NCBI GenBank assembly: GCA_963580285.1
Contig: OY757016.1
Location: 40,625,124-40,689,123 of the forward strand
DNA: 64,000 bases
DNA from: Lucinisca nassula
Lineage: Eukaryota > Mollusca > Bivalvia > Lucinida > Lucinidae
Direction of reading: 5' to 3'
Position numbers and translations under genes: made by a program. Shown here in pieces: positions 23,103 to 34,439 of the stretch (position 1 is the first letter of the stretch; every line of letters begins with the position of its first letter). The notes beneath the pieces were generated by a model. The model saw nothing but the letters and a program-made list of their open reading frames with translations. It made no database searches and was not told the DNA's origin.

Positions 23103-23182
23103 GTAGGTTACACTTTTACCCAAAACATGACAATTACGACAATTTTCGTCTGCGGGTTACCTTAAAAGTAATTTTTTTGCAA

Positions 23183-23215
23183 ACAGTGAAGACCCAGATC
23201 AGACTGCTCCTGGCA
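23183..23215 (+). repeat. Half of a P1 palindrome
   Basis: GCAAACAGTGAAGACC followed by AGATCAGACTGCTCC is the left arm only, in intron 1. Confidence 0.6.
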
Positions 23216-23431
23216 AAAATACATCAGTTGGAGGGGGAAAGAAGTCATCAGATTTTACTGTCTTCTTCCTCATTTTCAATGTCACTACATTATAAAGACG
23301 CTGAAAATGAGCCTTGGGTGCCACCAATTTCTTGAATCAATAAATGGAATCTGACTTAACTTACATAGCTTTATCAGTGGAATGGGAGCAATATCAGTGG
23401 AATGGGGGAAAGAAATGGTTAGTTTTTTATT

Positions 23432-25958
23432 AGCTCACCTGTCACGTAGTGACAAGGTGAGCTTTTGGGATCACTTTTTGTCCGTCGTGCGTGCGTGCGT
23501 GCGTGTGTGCCTCCGTGCGTGCGTAAACTTTTTCTTCAAACAACATCTCCTCCTAAACTACTGATCGGATTTTGACCAAACTTCACAGGAATGAGCCTTA
23601 GGTGGTCCCCTTTCAAAGTTGTTCAAATGGTTCCGGTCTGTTGCACATCTAGGTCACAGGAGCTAAAAATAGATTTTTTACTGAAATTTTTAAAAATCTT
23701 CTTCTCTGAAACCACAAGGCCCAGGTCTTTGATATTTGGTATGAAGCTTCATCTAGTGCACCTCTACCAAGATTGTTCAAATGATAGCCCTGGGGCCAAA
23801 AATGCCCCCGCCCCGGGGGCCTTTAGTTTTACATAGGCTTATATAGGGAAAATCTTTAAAAATCTTCTCCTCTGAAACCGCAAGGCCCAAGTCTTTGATA
23901 TTTGGTGTGAAGGTTCATCTAGTGGACCTCTATCAAGATTGTTCATGTTATAGCCCTGGGGCCAAAAATGCCCCCGCCCCGGGGCCCTTTCGTTTTACAT
24001 AGGCTTATATAGGGAAAATATTTAAAAATCTTCTTCTCTGAAACCACAAGGCCACGGTCTTTAATATTTGGTATGAAGCTTCATCTAGTGGACCTCTACC
24101 AAGATTGTTCAAATTATAGCCCTGGGGCCAAAAATACCCCTGCCCCGGGGGCCTTTGGTTTTACATAGGCTTATATAGGGAAAATCTTTCAAAATCTCCT
24201 CTCTGAAACCACAAGGCCCAAGTCTTTGATATTTGGTATGAAGCTTCATCTAGTGGACCTCTACCAAGATTGTTCAAATTATAGCCCTGGGGCCAAAAAT
24301 GCCCCCGCCCCGGGGGCCTTTGGTTTTACATAGGCTTATATAGGGAAAATCTTTAAAAATCTTCTCCTCTGAAACCGCAAGGCCCAAGTCTTTGATATTT
24401 GGTGTGAAGCTTCATCTAGTGGACCTCTATCAAGATTGTTCAAATCATAGCCCGGGGGCTAAAAATGCCCCCGCCCCGGGGCCCTTTCGTTTTACATAGG
24501 CTTATATAGGGAAAATATTTAAAAATCTTCTTCTCTGAAACCACAAGGCCCAGGTCTTTAATATTTGGTATGAAGCTTCATCTAGTGGACCTCTACCAAG
24601 ATTGTTCAAATTATAGCCCTGGGGCAAAAAATACCCCCGCCCCGGGGGCCTTTGGTTTTACATAGGCTTATATAGGGAAAATCTTCTTCTCTGAAACCAC
24701 AAGGCCCAAGTCTTTGATATTTGGTATGAAGCTTCATCTAGTGGACCTCTACCAAGATTGTTCAAATTATAGCCCTGGGGCCAAAAATGCCCCCGCCCCG
24801 GGGGCCTTTGGTTTTACATAGGCTTATATAGGGAAAATCTTTAAAAATCTTCTTCTCTGAAACCGCAATGCCCAGTTCTTTGATATTTTGTGTGAAACTT
24901 CATCTATTGGCCCTCTATCAAGATTGTTCAAAGTATAGCCCTAGGGCCAAAACTGCCCCCGCCCTGGGGCTGTTTGGTTTTACATAGGCTATAGGGAAAA
25001 TATTTAAAAATGTTCTCTGAAACCACAAGGCCCAGGTCTTTAATATTTGGTATGAAGCTTCATCTAGTGAACCTCTGCCAAGATTTTTCAAATTATAGCC
25101 CTGGGGCCAAAAATGCCCCCGCCCTGGGGCCTTTGGTTTTACATAGACTTATACAGGGAAAATCTTTAAGAAACAGCAAGGCCCAGTTCTTTGATATTTG
25201 GTGTGAAGCTTCATCTAGTGGACCTCTATCAAGATAGTTCAAATTATAGGCCTAGGGCGAAAAATGCCCCCACCTGCAGGCCCTTTGGTTTTAAATTGGC
25301 TTATACAGGGAAAATCTTTAAAAATCTTCTTCTCCAAAACCAGATGGCCCAGTTCTTTGAAATTCGGTGTGTAGCTTCATCTAGTGGACTTCTACCAAGA
25401 TTGTTCAAATCATAGCCCTTGGATCAAAAATGCCCCCATCCCGGGACCCTTCGTTTTTACATTGACTTATATAGGGAAATTAAAAAAAAAATCTTCTACT
25501 CTGAAACTGCAAGGCCCAGGTCTTTGATATTTGGTGTGTAGCTTCATCTAAATTGTTAAATATTATAGCCCTAGGAAATAGAAGTCAAGGCAATGAAAAC
25601 CTTTGAAAATCTTCTTGTCTGAAAGCAGAAGGCCAAGGTCTTTGATATTTGGAATGAAGCTTTGTCTTGTGGATTTCTACCAAGATGGTTCAAATTATAG
25701 CCCTGGAGGCAAAAATGGCCTGCCCAGGGGACCCCAAGGCTTATATACAACTCATAGACTTACATAAGGAAACTGTTTAAAAATCTTGTCTGAAACCAGA
25801 AGTCTCCGTTCTTTGATATTTGGTATGAAGCTTCACCTTTTAGACCACAACCAAGATTAATCATATTATAGCCCGGGGCCAATAATGGCTCTCCCAGGGG
25901 CCCACTTGATACCCTATATATCAGGTGAGCGATCCAGGGCCATCATGGCCCTCTTGTT
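23432..25958 (+). mobile_element. Pearl-like element with 165 bp satellite core, in intron 1
   Basis: The 5' hairpin at 23432-23464 (AGCTCACCTGTCAC / GTGACAAGGTGAGCT) is followed by GTGCGTGCGTGCG. About 12 satellite units of the same family as 13986 run from 23690 to 25900, more degenerate to the right. The 3' tail is ATCAGGTGAGCGATCC, AGGGCC-atcat-GGCCCT (25936-25952) and CTTGTT. A dimer period is visible (alternating TCTCCTCTGAAACCGC and TTCTTCTCTGAAACCAC units near 23860-24540). Confidence 0.87.
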
Positions 25959-26104
25959 TTATTTTCAAGGTCACATTGGCTCTTTCCAACTCAAATTCTG
26001 ACCAAAGCAAAAAAGATTGCAAAAATAGGTACATGTACATTCATATACTTTCAGAGCTGAAGTTAGGGGCTATTTGGGCCACTCTGCTATATTACATTAT
26101 ATAG

Positions 26105-26415
26105 AGAGCTAACCTTGATGAAGAAATAGATGGGCTGCATGAGGCTCAAAATGATCTTTACAGTGTTGATGGGGATGTTAACCTTTGTCCTGCTGAGCCC
26201 GGATATGCCTTATCTTTCAAACAATGTAGATCCAGATCAGATGGCTTCTGTAGAAGCCATCTGATCAGGATCTTCATTGTTTGCCATCCACTTTATGAAT
26301 TTGTTGCAATAATTTTCATCATGTTATCTGATTGGTTGATAATCAATAATGGGTGTGGCATATTTTAATATTCAGCAGGACAAGGGTTAAACTTCAAATC
26401 AAACAAACAAACAAA
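26105..26415 (+). mobile_element. R1 retroposon, internally deleted and interrupted
   Basis: 26120-26180 and 26387-26415 are the body and (CAAA)n tail of an R1 copy. The middle is missing: GGGCTGCATGAGGCTC runs straight into AATGATCTTTACAGTG. It is interrupted by the TTAA-flanked MITE at 26182-26386. Confidence 0.75.
26182..26386. mobile_element. piggyBac-type MITE with TTAA duplication
   Basis: TTAA at 26178-26181 and 26387-26390 flanks inverted ends CCTTTGTCCTGCTGA and TCAGCAGGACAAGGG. TTAA duplication and CCC/CCT starts are hallmarks of piggyBac. The host R1 sequence gives the empty site (GATGTTAAAC). A P1 palindrome lies inside at 26222-26286. Confidence 0.88.
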
Positions 26416-26433
26416 AACTAACCTTGATGAGGT

Positions 26434-26455
26434 GGGGTCGGGTGGGGGGTGGGGG
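26434..26455 (+). other. Canonical G-quadruplex motif in intron 1
   Basis: GGGG-tc-GGG-t-GGGGGG-t-GGGGG on the transcribed gene's sense strand. It would also be present in the pre-mRNA. Confidence 0.6.
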
Positions 26456-26752
26456 TAGCCGGTTTTCTAATAAGCACTGCTTATCAATTGTTTTCATTGT
26501 ATAATTTTCTGAGCATTGCCTTCTTACAGGCTCAGGCTATAAGGTCCCAGTTTTCCAAAGCATCAATAGCTTAATGAATGGTTAGGGGCCAGGTTGCAGA
26601 TAGAACAAGAGAGGTCTGAAAACGAAAGGTTTGTTTATGATACCTTAGCTCTGGTTTCAGCATATTTGATGATCAGTGACTACCTCTTAATAAAGATAGG
26701 CTCAATATAATTGAAATAATTTTGAAAGGATGGTAAAACGTAAATGAAAGTC

Positions 26753-27346
26753 TGTTTGTTTGATTTGAGGTTTAACATCCCGTCAACATTGTAAAGGTCA
26801 TTTTGGAGATGTTGCTTCCAATTTTGTGGGCGTTTTACCCGACATTGGGATGAAATGACAGCTCAAGCCCTGCCACCCAATGAAACCAATAGGGAGTATA
26901 AGCATGGACGGTCCGACTCGCACCGCATTGCATAGGGCAGGCTTAGATCCTCTAAGGGTTTTACCAGTACTCGTGTGCGGGTCGGTTTCAGCTCTGCATG
27001 GAAGCATCTTGCAACCCATCCATTTCTTCAAGCCCTGATGGCGGCCCCCGCCCATAGGGGCTTGAAGAAATAGATAGGCTGCATGATGCTTCCAAGCAGA
27101 ACTGAAATCTGACCGCACACGAGTACTGGTAAACAGCTTAGAGGACCTAAGCCTGCCCGGGTAAAGCGGTGCTAGTCGGCCCGTCCATGCTTATAAACAC
27201 TATTGGTTTCATTGGGCAACAGGGCTTGAGATGTCATTTCATCTCAATGTCAGATAAAAGTCTCAAAAAATTGGAAGCAACGTCTCCAAAATGACCTATA
27301 CAGTGTTGACGGGGATGTTAAACCTCAAATTAAACAAACAAAACAA
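26753..27346. repeat. Head-to-head pair of R1 retroposons (large inverted repeat)
   Basis: 26753-27038 is an R1 copy on the minus strand and 27054-27346 a copy on the plus strand. They meet at their 5' ends around CTTCAAGCCCTGATGG / CATAGGGGCTTGAAG. The arms are about 285 bp and imperfect, with a centre of about 15 bp. Confidence 0.85.
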
Positions 27347-27642
27347 GCCCTGATGGGTGGGGGGCTATCATAAATGAAAGAACTGAGGGTAACGATAATA
27401 ATGCACCACAATCTTTCACTAACACTGTTTATTACAACATGGATTTAAATGCTGGTGGGCTCTTCCATTGCTACAAGTTGAACACGTACCTTTAAAAATC
27501 TCAAGTCTTAAACCAGGAGGCCGAGGTCTTTGGCATTTGATATGAAGCTTCATCTGGTGGACTTCTACTTTGAATGTTAAAATTATAGCCCTGGGGCCAA
27601 GGGTGGCCCAGCCTCAGGGACCAGGTTTTACATAGACTTGTA

Positions 27643-29883
27643 AGTTCACCTGAGCACGAAGTGCTCATGGTGAGCTGTTGTGATCAGTCAATGTCTGTCG
27701 TCCGCAGTGTGTCGTCAGTCATCAACAATTGCTTTAATAGACTACTCCTTCTAAACCCTTTGGCCAATTTCAATTAAACTTCACAGGAATGTTGCCTAGG
27801 TGGCTCAATACCAAAATAGCTGAAATTGTTCCGCTCCAATGATCAAGATGGCCGCCAGAGCTAAAAATAGAAAAATCTTTAAATGACTATTCTTATATGC
27901 CTTGGCCAATTTCATTCAAACTTCATGGGAATGTTGCTTAGGTGACCTTCTACCAAAATAGCTAAGATCGTTCTGCTCTGATGAACAAGATGACTGCCAG
28001 AGCTAAAAATATAAAAATCTTCAAAAGACTTACCTTCTTATACGCCTTGGCCAATTTTATTCAAACTGCATAGGACTGTTGCTTAGGTGACCCTCTACCA
28101 AAATAGCTAAAGTCGTTCTGCTCTGCTGAACAAGATGGCCACCAGAGCTAAAAATAGAAAAAAAAATTAAACAACTTCTCCCAAACCCATGGGCCAATTT
28201 CATTCAAACTTCATATAATTACTGCTTTATGTGAACCGCTACCAAAATAGCTAAAGCGGTTCCGCTCCAATGTGTAAATTGGCTACCAAAGCTAAAAATA
28301 GAAAAGCGTCATAAATTTGCTACAAATGCGAACTCATCCAAAACCCTTGGGCCAATTTGATTCAAACTTCACAGGAATGTGGCCCAGGTGACTCCCTACC
28401 AAAATAGCTAAAATTGTTCCACTCTGACAAACAAATAAAAATCTTTTACCAACAACTCCTCCTGTACCCTTAGACCAATTTCATTCAAACTTCATATGAA
28501 TGTTGCTTAGGTAACCTTCTACCAAAATAGCTAAAACCGTTCTGCCCTGTTGAGCAAAATGACCGCCATAGCTGAAAACAGAAAAAAAAACATCGTAAAT
28601 TTGCTTCAAATGTAAACTCCTCCTTAACCCTTGGGCCAATGTGATTCAAACTTCACAGTATTGTTTCGTAGGTGACTCCCTACCAGAATAGCTGAAATTG
28701 TTCCGCTCTGATAAACAAGATGGCCACCAGAGCTAAAAATAGAAAAAATCTTCAAATGACAACTCCTCCTGTACCCTTGGGCCAATTTCTTTCAAACTTC
28801 ATAGAAATGTTGCTTAGATGACCCTGTACCAAAATAGCTAAAAGGATCCCGCTCTGATGAGCAAAATGTCCACCATAGCTAAAAATAGAAAAACATTGTA
28901 AATTTGCCTCAAACACGAACTCCTTAACCCTTGGGCCAATTTGTTTGAAACTTCACAGGAATGTTACCAAGGTGACTCCCTTCCAAAATAGCTAAAATCG
29001 TTCCACTCTGATAAACAAGATGGCCACCAGAGCTAAAAATAGAAAAAAATTTCAAACGACAACTCCTCCTGTACCCTTGGACGAATTTCATTCAAACTTC
29101 ATGGAAATGTTGCTTAGATGACCAAATACTGAAATAGCTAATTTAAACTATCCTGCTCCGATGAACAAATGGTTAATTTGAGTCAAACGCGAACTCCTAA
29201 ACCCTTGGGCCAATTTGATTCAAACTACACAGGAATGTTGCCATGGTAGCTCCCTACCAAAACAGCTGAAATCATTCTGCTCTGACGAACAAGAGAGAAG
29301 CCACCGTGGTGTAGTGGTTACGCTACTCGCCTTGTAAACCAGGGGTCACAGGATCGATCTCGACTTCTCCAGACTTTCGGATGAGTCTTTAAACTGAGGT
29401 CCCGTCTCGGAATGAACTTAGCTGTTGGTGGGACATAAAACTCAAACACCCACTCTCTGACGAACAAGATGTTAGCCAGAGCTAAAAAAATAGAAAAAAT
29501 CTTCAAATGACAACTCCTCCTGTACCCTTAGGCCAATTTCATTCAAACTTCATAGGAATTTGCTTAGATGACCCTCTACCAAAATAGCTAAAACGATCCC
29601 ATTCCGATGAACAATATGGCCCCCTGAGCTAAAAATAGAAAAACATTGTAAATTTGCTTCAAATGTGAACACTTCCTAAATCCTTGGGTCTGTTTGATTA
29701 ATTCCTAAACCCTTGGGTCAGTTTGAGTCAAACTTCACAGGAATGTTGCCTAGGTGACACCCTACCAAAGTAGCCAAGATCCCTCCACTCTGACGAACAA
29801 GATGGCCGCCAGAGCTAAAAGTAGAATGTACTAGAAACAGTGACATTCAGGTGAGAGAATCAGGGCCCTCTGGGCCCTATTGT
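27643..29883 (+). mobile_element. Pearl-like element, AGCTAAAAATAG core
   Basis: The 5' hairpin at 27643-27676 contains GAGCAC-gaa-GTGCTC between AGTTCACC and GGTGAGCT. The core is about 14 units of about 140 bp with GGCCAATTTCATTCAAACTT, CTACCAAAATAGCTAAA and GATGGCCGCCAGAGCTAAAA. The 3' end is TTCAGGTGAG, the hairpin AGGGCCC-tct-GGGCCCT (29862-29878) and ATTGT. The same core is found at 32640-33100 and 55830-58300. Confidence 0.82.
29295..29454 (+). mobile_element. tRNA-derived SINE with 15 bp target duplication
   Basis: CTCTGACGAACAAGA flanks the insert perfectly (29280-29294 and 29455-29469). An A-box-like TGGTGTAGTGGTTACGC and a B-box-like GGATCGATCTC lie 30-40 bases apart near the 5' end. 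The 3' part is GTTGGTGGGACATAAAACTC, without a long A tail. It is inserted in a satellite unit of the surrounding element. Confidence 0.88.
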
Positions 29884-29984
29884 ATAATATTATGGAAAAC
29901 CCTTAAAATCTTGTGTAATATTATGTAAAACCTTTAAAAATCTTCTTTTCTGAAACCACAAGGCCCAGTTCTTTGATTTTCAAG

Positions 29985-30830
29985 CAAATCAGACTTTTAG
30001 GGTGTTAGGCTCAAAGTCAAGGTTCTTTGGGCAATTTTTAGAAAAGCTTTGTCTTCACTGTAGCCCCTACATTGATTGATGGATTTTAATGTAACTTAAC
30101 ACAAATGTATGATAATGTTCATAGCAAGTTAGACTTTCAAGGTCCCAGGTGCAGTGGCTATTTTTAGAAAAACTTTTGTCAGCACTCTAGTGCCTACCTT
30201 TATCAAAGGATTTTACGTAACTTTACACAAATGTTGGGTATGATAATATCTCAAGCAGGTTTGACTTTCAGGATTCTGTGCTCAAAGTCAAGGCCACAGT
30301 GGCTTTTTTTTTAGAAAAAAAAAAACGACATATCGCTCTTAACATCTACATCTATTGATGAATTTTAATGTAGCTTCATACAGTGTTGGGTATGATAATG
30401 AATGAAGCGAGTTAAGACTTTCAGGGCCCTGAGCTTAAGTCAAGGTCACTGTTTTTAGAAAAATTTATTCATGGTTCTAACTAGCACCTAGATTTATCAA
30501 TGGATTTTGATATGTTACGTAATAAGGTATGATAAAATTCTCAAGCAAGATCAGCATTCAGGGTTCTGGGCTGAAGGTCAAGGTCATTTTAGCTATTTTT
30601 AGAAAAACCTTGTTTTGGCTTATGGATCGATTTTGCTCAAATGAACATGATAGCCACCAGAGCTAAAAATATTCAAAGCCTTAAATGACCTAGTCATAAA
30701 CAGCTAGATTGATTTTGATATAATTTCCCAGAAATGTTCCTGTCAAACAAATTTGTCAAACCCTCCACTCCACCTTACTATATTGCCTACCATTTCATTT
30801 GTACAGTATGGATCAGCAGAACCTTCTTGT
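29985..30830 (+). repeat. Degenerate tandem satellite of about 130 bp
   Basis: Five units with TTTTTAGAAAAACTT, AGCACCTA/AGTGCCTACC, GATGGATTTTAATGTAACTT and GGCTCAAAGTCAAGGTC. They are related to the core of the 43558-48470 element. It ends near CCTTCTTGTTTC at 30825, which may be a worn 3' terminus. Confidence 0.6.
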
Positions 30831-30966
30831 TTCTACTTTTGACGGCAAATTCTGTTAGCAAATAGAGCAGGTCCTGATCAGACGCTGTGTTCTGCAGCGT
30901 CTGATCTGGGCCTGCACTATTTGCCAAGGTACCCCTTTAAGGGTTTCCCCTCACGCAATGGTTTAA
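30829..30966 (-). mobile_element. P1b palindromic MITE
   Basis: The P1 palindrome (GATCAGACGCTG / CAGCGTCTGATC core, 30856-30925) is flanked by GGCAAATTCTGTTAGCAAAT and GCAATGGTTTAAAG. The same flanks are found inverted at 50908-51045 and at 63897-64000. Confidence 0.7.
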
Positions 30967-31244
30967 AGCTGGATCCCAGAAATGCATTGATTAATTAAAA
31001 ATGCCCGTCCGTTGTCATTTTCTCTATAATCTATACATTTCTCTTTGGATATAACATAGTTCTTCAACATACATTGTTGGGCTTTGGACCCATTGTATTG
31101 CCTATCTAAGCATATAAGGGGCATTCATTTCTTGCAGTACACAAATTGTTTCAGAGTTTTATGGGGTTGGTCAGTTTTACTAGAGTTGATTTTTCTCAGG
31201 ATACTTATGAATTTTTAAAAAAGAAATATGTTTCTGTAGCAATA

Positions 31245-31732
31245 GTTCAGACATATTGTTTTTGCACAGGCCTCCATTGCCTAGTGGGTAAGTGCACTGG
31301 CTCTTAATCACTAGGTCTCTCATTGCTGTAGGTTCGAGCCTGGCTCGGGTTACATGTGAGATGCCAAGATCTGCAACAGAAAATGTTTTTTCTCCGGGTA
31401 CTCCGGTTTTCACCCACCTCTGATTAATGGGTGAAATAATCTTGAAAGGGCTGTAAAACCGAAACCAAAAAATAAAAAAAAGTATTGTTTTTGCTCTGTT
31501 TGTTTGTTTATTTGTTGGTTTGTACGTAGACAACTTTAAAATTGGTCATAACTTTTTAACTGTAGTAGTAGTAGTAATGTTCTGGTGTTTTTGAACTGGT
31601 TGAGATAGGGCCTTTATATTTGGCATGTAGGTTCCTTGTGATCAAACAAAAGATTTTGACCTGTGACCTACTTTAAAGTAAAAAAAGAGCTTGACCTGGG
31701 GACATGTTAGTGTTTCACGAACACATCTTGTT
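31245..31732 (+). mobile_element. Pearl-like element, GGGGACAT family, ending at the exon 2 splice site
   Basis: A short copy of the 11306 element: ACATATTGTTTTTG, (GTTT)n, one and a half core units, GGGGACATG, the hairpin GTTAGTG-ttt-CACGAAC (31706-31722) and CTTGTTT. The exon 2 acceptor (TTTCTTTCAG) follows at once, so the element's T-rich end forms most of the polypyrimidine tract. A SINE is inserted in its left part. Confidence 0.75.
31266..31482 (+). mobile_element. tRNA-derived SINE with 12 bp target duplication
   Basis: TATTGTTTTTGC is present at 31254-31265 and 31483-31494. The A-box-like TTGCCTAGTGGGTAAGTGC and B-box-like GGTTCGAGCC are followed by CATGTGAGATGCCAAGATCT and GGTACTCCGGTTTTC-like core sequence. 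The 3' end is GGGCTGTAAAACC with an A-rich tail. The same family is at 37112-37354, and a worn fragment is near 51700-51780. Confidence 0.88.
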
Positions 31733-31740
31733 TCTTTCAG

Positions 31741-32504
31741 GGTTAGACAAGGGCAACATGCACAGATAAAAAATGATGAGTTTTCTGAGAATGTTTTTAA
31801 AGGACTTCATGGAAATGCAGCTTGGATTGAGAAAAAATCTGTTTCTAAATCCGTAAACTCTGAAGGTGCTACAACCATTTTAATAAAAATAGATGTGAAA
31901 TGCATCTATATCCAGAGTGAACATGAAACTAACAGGACAGAACACAAAGAAGTAACAGAATATAATAACGACAGTTCAAGTAAGAAAACGGGTAATCTTG
32001 AAATTGACTCCAAAACTGTAGATAGTCAGGGTAAACCAGATTTGGTTTTAGTTATCCCTGGTAAAACAGAAGTGGAATCAGATGAAACACCAGGGAGTGA
32101 TATACTAGAAGACATGGCAAATGAAGTCAATGTTCATGATGAAATTATGGAAACAGAAGTCAGCGAAAGTTCTGGGACACTGAACATGTCTTTTGGAACA
32201 TCACTAAAACAAAATCTTCATCATATTCATGAAATGAATGCCGATAAATCAGATGGTTATGATAAAGTTGGTGCGACATACGCAGCTGCAGATTCTAAAG
32301 CTGGTCCAGCAAAGGTTAGCTTGGTGGAAAAATCAAACCCAATGATTATAGAAGTGACAGTTCAAGATAAACAGAAGACTAAGAAGAAAGAAGAGGCAGT
32401 AAATGTATCTGTAGAATTGCATGAGCAGAAAGATAAGAAAGAGATAATAAGCCTAACTGTAGAACTAGATGATGAGTTGGTTAAATTACAGAATGAAAAG
32501 AAAG
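31741..32504 (+). CDS. Exon 2 of the unidentified Lys/Ser-rich protein gene
   Basis: The acceptor TTTCTTTCAG| is followed by one base that completes the Gly codon begun in exon 1. The frame is then open for 254 codons to the donor AAAG|GTATCA, leaving one base over. Residues about 199-452 of the joined protein are hydrophilic and acidic-to-mixed. They begin VRQGQHAQIKNDEF and contain ILIKIDVKCIYIQ (a possible beta segment) and LVLVIPGKTEVES. Near the end they include repeated beta-like acidic blocks (VNVSVELHEQKDKKEIISLT, then VELDDELVKLQNEKKG). There is no cysteine-rich motif or membrane segment. It looks like a disordered scaffold or chromatin-type protein, but no domain is recognised. The frame runs a few codons into the intron before TGA at 32525, which is not the true end because exon 3 takes the phase exactly. 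Confidence 0.85.
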
Positions 32505-32639
32505 GTATCAGCTTTTTACACATTTGATCCTTGTGACGCAGAACAGAGAAAGATACCACAGCCTCTGTAAAAAATATTTTTTAGCATAGTGTTAGAAAGG
32601 GTTGGGCGTATATCTAGACCCAGCATTTGCATAATAGTC

Positions 32640-33110
32640 CTTTCTGCTCACCTGAGCACAAAGTGCTCTAGGTGCGCTATTGTGATCACTTTGTGTCTTC
32701 TTTCTATCCATCCTTTTGTCTTTTCATCCATCCATCTGTCCATCCATCAACAGTTTGTTTCAAATGACATCTCATAGGTCACAATGTTGTTTTGATGACC
32801 CTGTGCCAAAAATGCTGAAATTGTTCCCCTCTGCTAATCAAAATGGGCACCAGAGCTAAAAATAGTAAAACCTTTAAACAACATCTAGGCCAGTGGCCCA
32901 ATTTTAAACTAGTTTCACAGAAGTGTTCCTGAGGTGACCCTCTACCAGAAATACTAAAATGGTTCCGCTTTGCTGGACAAAATGACTGCCATAGCTAAAA
33001 ATAGAAAACCTTTACATGACATCTCCTCCTGGGCCAATGGGCAGATTTCAAAATAAATTCATAGAGATGTTCCTTAGGTGACCCTCTACCAAAATCATAC
33101 CTGCCAATTA
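32640..33110 (+). mobile_element. Pearl-like element fragment, AGCTAAAAATAG core
   Basis: Starts with CTCACCTGAGCAC-aaa-GTGCTC at about 32647 and has (CATC)n near 32700-32750. Three units follow with CCTCTACCAGAAATACT and CCAGAGCTAAAAATAG. No 3' terminal hairpin is present, so it is truncated near 33100. Confidence 0.65.
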
Positions 33111-33207
33111 TGGGAATATTCAAAGAGTGGGACTGTCTGGGACTGACCACTTTTCACCTTTTTAGCTCATCTGGGCTGAAGGCTGCAGAGGAGCTTATAG
33201 TATGGCT

Positions 33208-34407
33208 CAGGGCTCGAGAAACTGAAGAATCCAAATCGGTCCAGCCAGATTTCGCCAAAAAATTACGGAAATTGCCGACCCGGTTCGGTAATTTCCGTAA
33301 AACTCCTTGGTGATTTGTAATTTCAAAATGTGATATCAGCGTAACGAATGACATACCAATATTGCTCTTACACTTGTTCAACGAATATGAGCACCAGTAT
33401 CTCGATTATAAACAGCAATTATTGTTCGCATTGTTCAGATTTCATCTACTTTCATTTTCTGTGCCAGATTTCATCTACTTTCATTTTCCCAATATCTGGG
33501 TCACTCTGTACCTGAAGACGGCTAAAGGGAAACAACAGGTGTGGTGCAGTAATAGACCAGTTCGATGGTCACTATATTTTTCCGTTTTAAAACCTTTAAA
33601 AAATTTCTCTTATTTCATGCATATTTATTTTGTCTAAACTACTTTGCTTACAAATGGCGGCCGATATTGCAGCCACGTGGTCGGAAAATGACGTCATTAC
33701 GGTTTCCGTTTACACAATACACAATAATGCAGTCACGGACGAAACACACGCCTGATTCATGTCATTGATTTTTAATAGAGCATATTTCTTAAAAAAAAAT
33801 CGTTTTGAACGAGTTAAAAAAAAATCGAAAAACATTTCTTTACTCTCGAACCAAAACATGGGCGAACGAGAGTCATTGAAAATCTTACATGGCCGAACCG
33901 AGTACTAAAGAATATAAATACATATTTCACGATTTTATATTCAAATGCCGGTTCTATAGTAAGCCATAAATTAATGACTTGTGTAAACAAACTAATGTAT
34001 GTCCTGCATTGATTGATCTGATTTTCTCACCTTGTCACATTGTTTGCCAGCTTACCGATAACGCCTGAGGCAAGTGTTCACGGTTGAATAATTTTGACGC
34101 ACGGGTCAAATTTCGCTGCGATGAGATCAAAGAACCCGACGTGGACGTGTCTGATTTTCACCTAGTTAGATAATAAACTAGTCTAACACCTTCGTCTCGA
34201 GGCGTTTATTGTATACATGCTTGGATTATCAGTGGCAAAAGGTCAGCTTGTTTTTACAACAATGATTTAGTGAAAATTTTCGAACCGATTTTTTAAAAAT
34301 GTTATTGAATTATGGACCGATTTTTTAATCTTCTTCTGATGTCAAAATCGGTTTAAGGAAACCAAAATCGGTTCGGAACCGACAAACCGGCATTTTCTCG
34401 AGCCCTG
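33208..34407. mobile_element. Non-autonomous hAT transposon, 1200 bp, 8 bp target duplication
   Basis: GTATGGCT is duplicated at 33200-33207 and 34408-34415. The ends are perfect inverted repeats, CAGGGCTCGAGAAA and TTTCTCGAGCCCTG. CAGGG ends and 8 bp duplications define the hAT superfamily. Subterminal regions carry repeated AATCGGTTC-like words and a palindrome around TTACGGAAATTGCCGA. No transposase frame survives (the longest frames are under 95 codons), so it depends on an enzyme encoded elsewhere or is dead. Confidence 0.93.
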
Positions 34408-34439
34408 GTATGGCTGGTCGCCTGCCTCCGTCTTCTGTT

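Larger units (their letters stand above)
27480..29985 (+). repeat. 165 bp satellite fragment split by an inserted element
   Basis: 27480-27642 and 29884-29985 are consecutive pieces of the 165 bp satellite (TTTACATAGACTTGTA left; TAAAACCTTTAAAAATCTTC right). They are separated by the 27643-29883 element. No 5' or 3' terminal hairpin of the host element is seen here. Confidence 0.6.

Noticed and set aside
31266..31345. tRNA gene in the 31266 and 37112 repeats
   Set aside because: Two dispersed copies with target duplications and shared non-tRNA bodies make these SINE heads.
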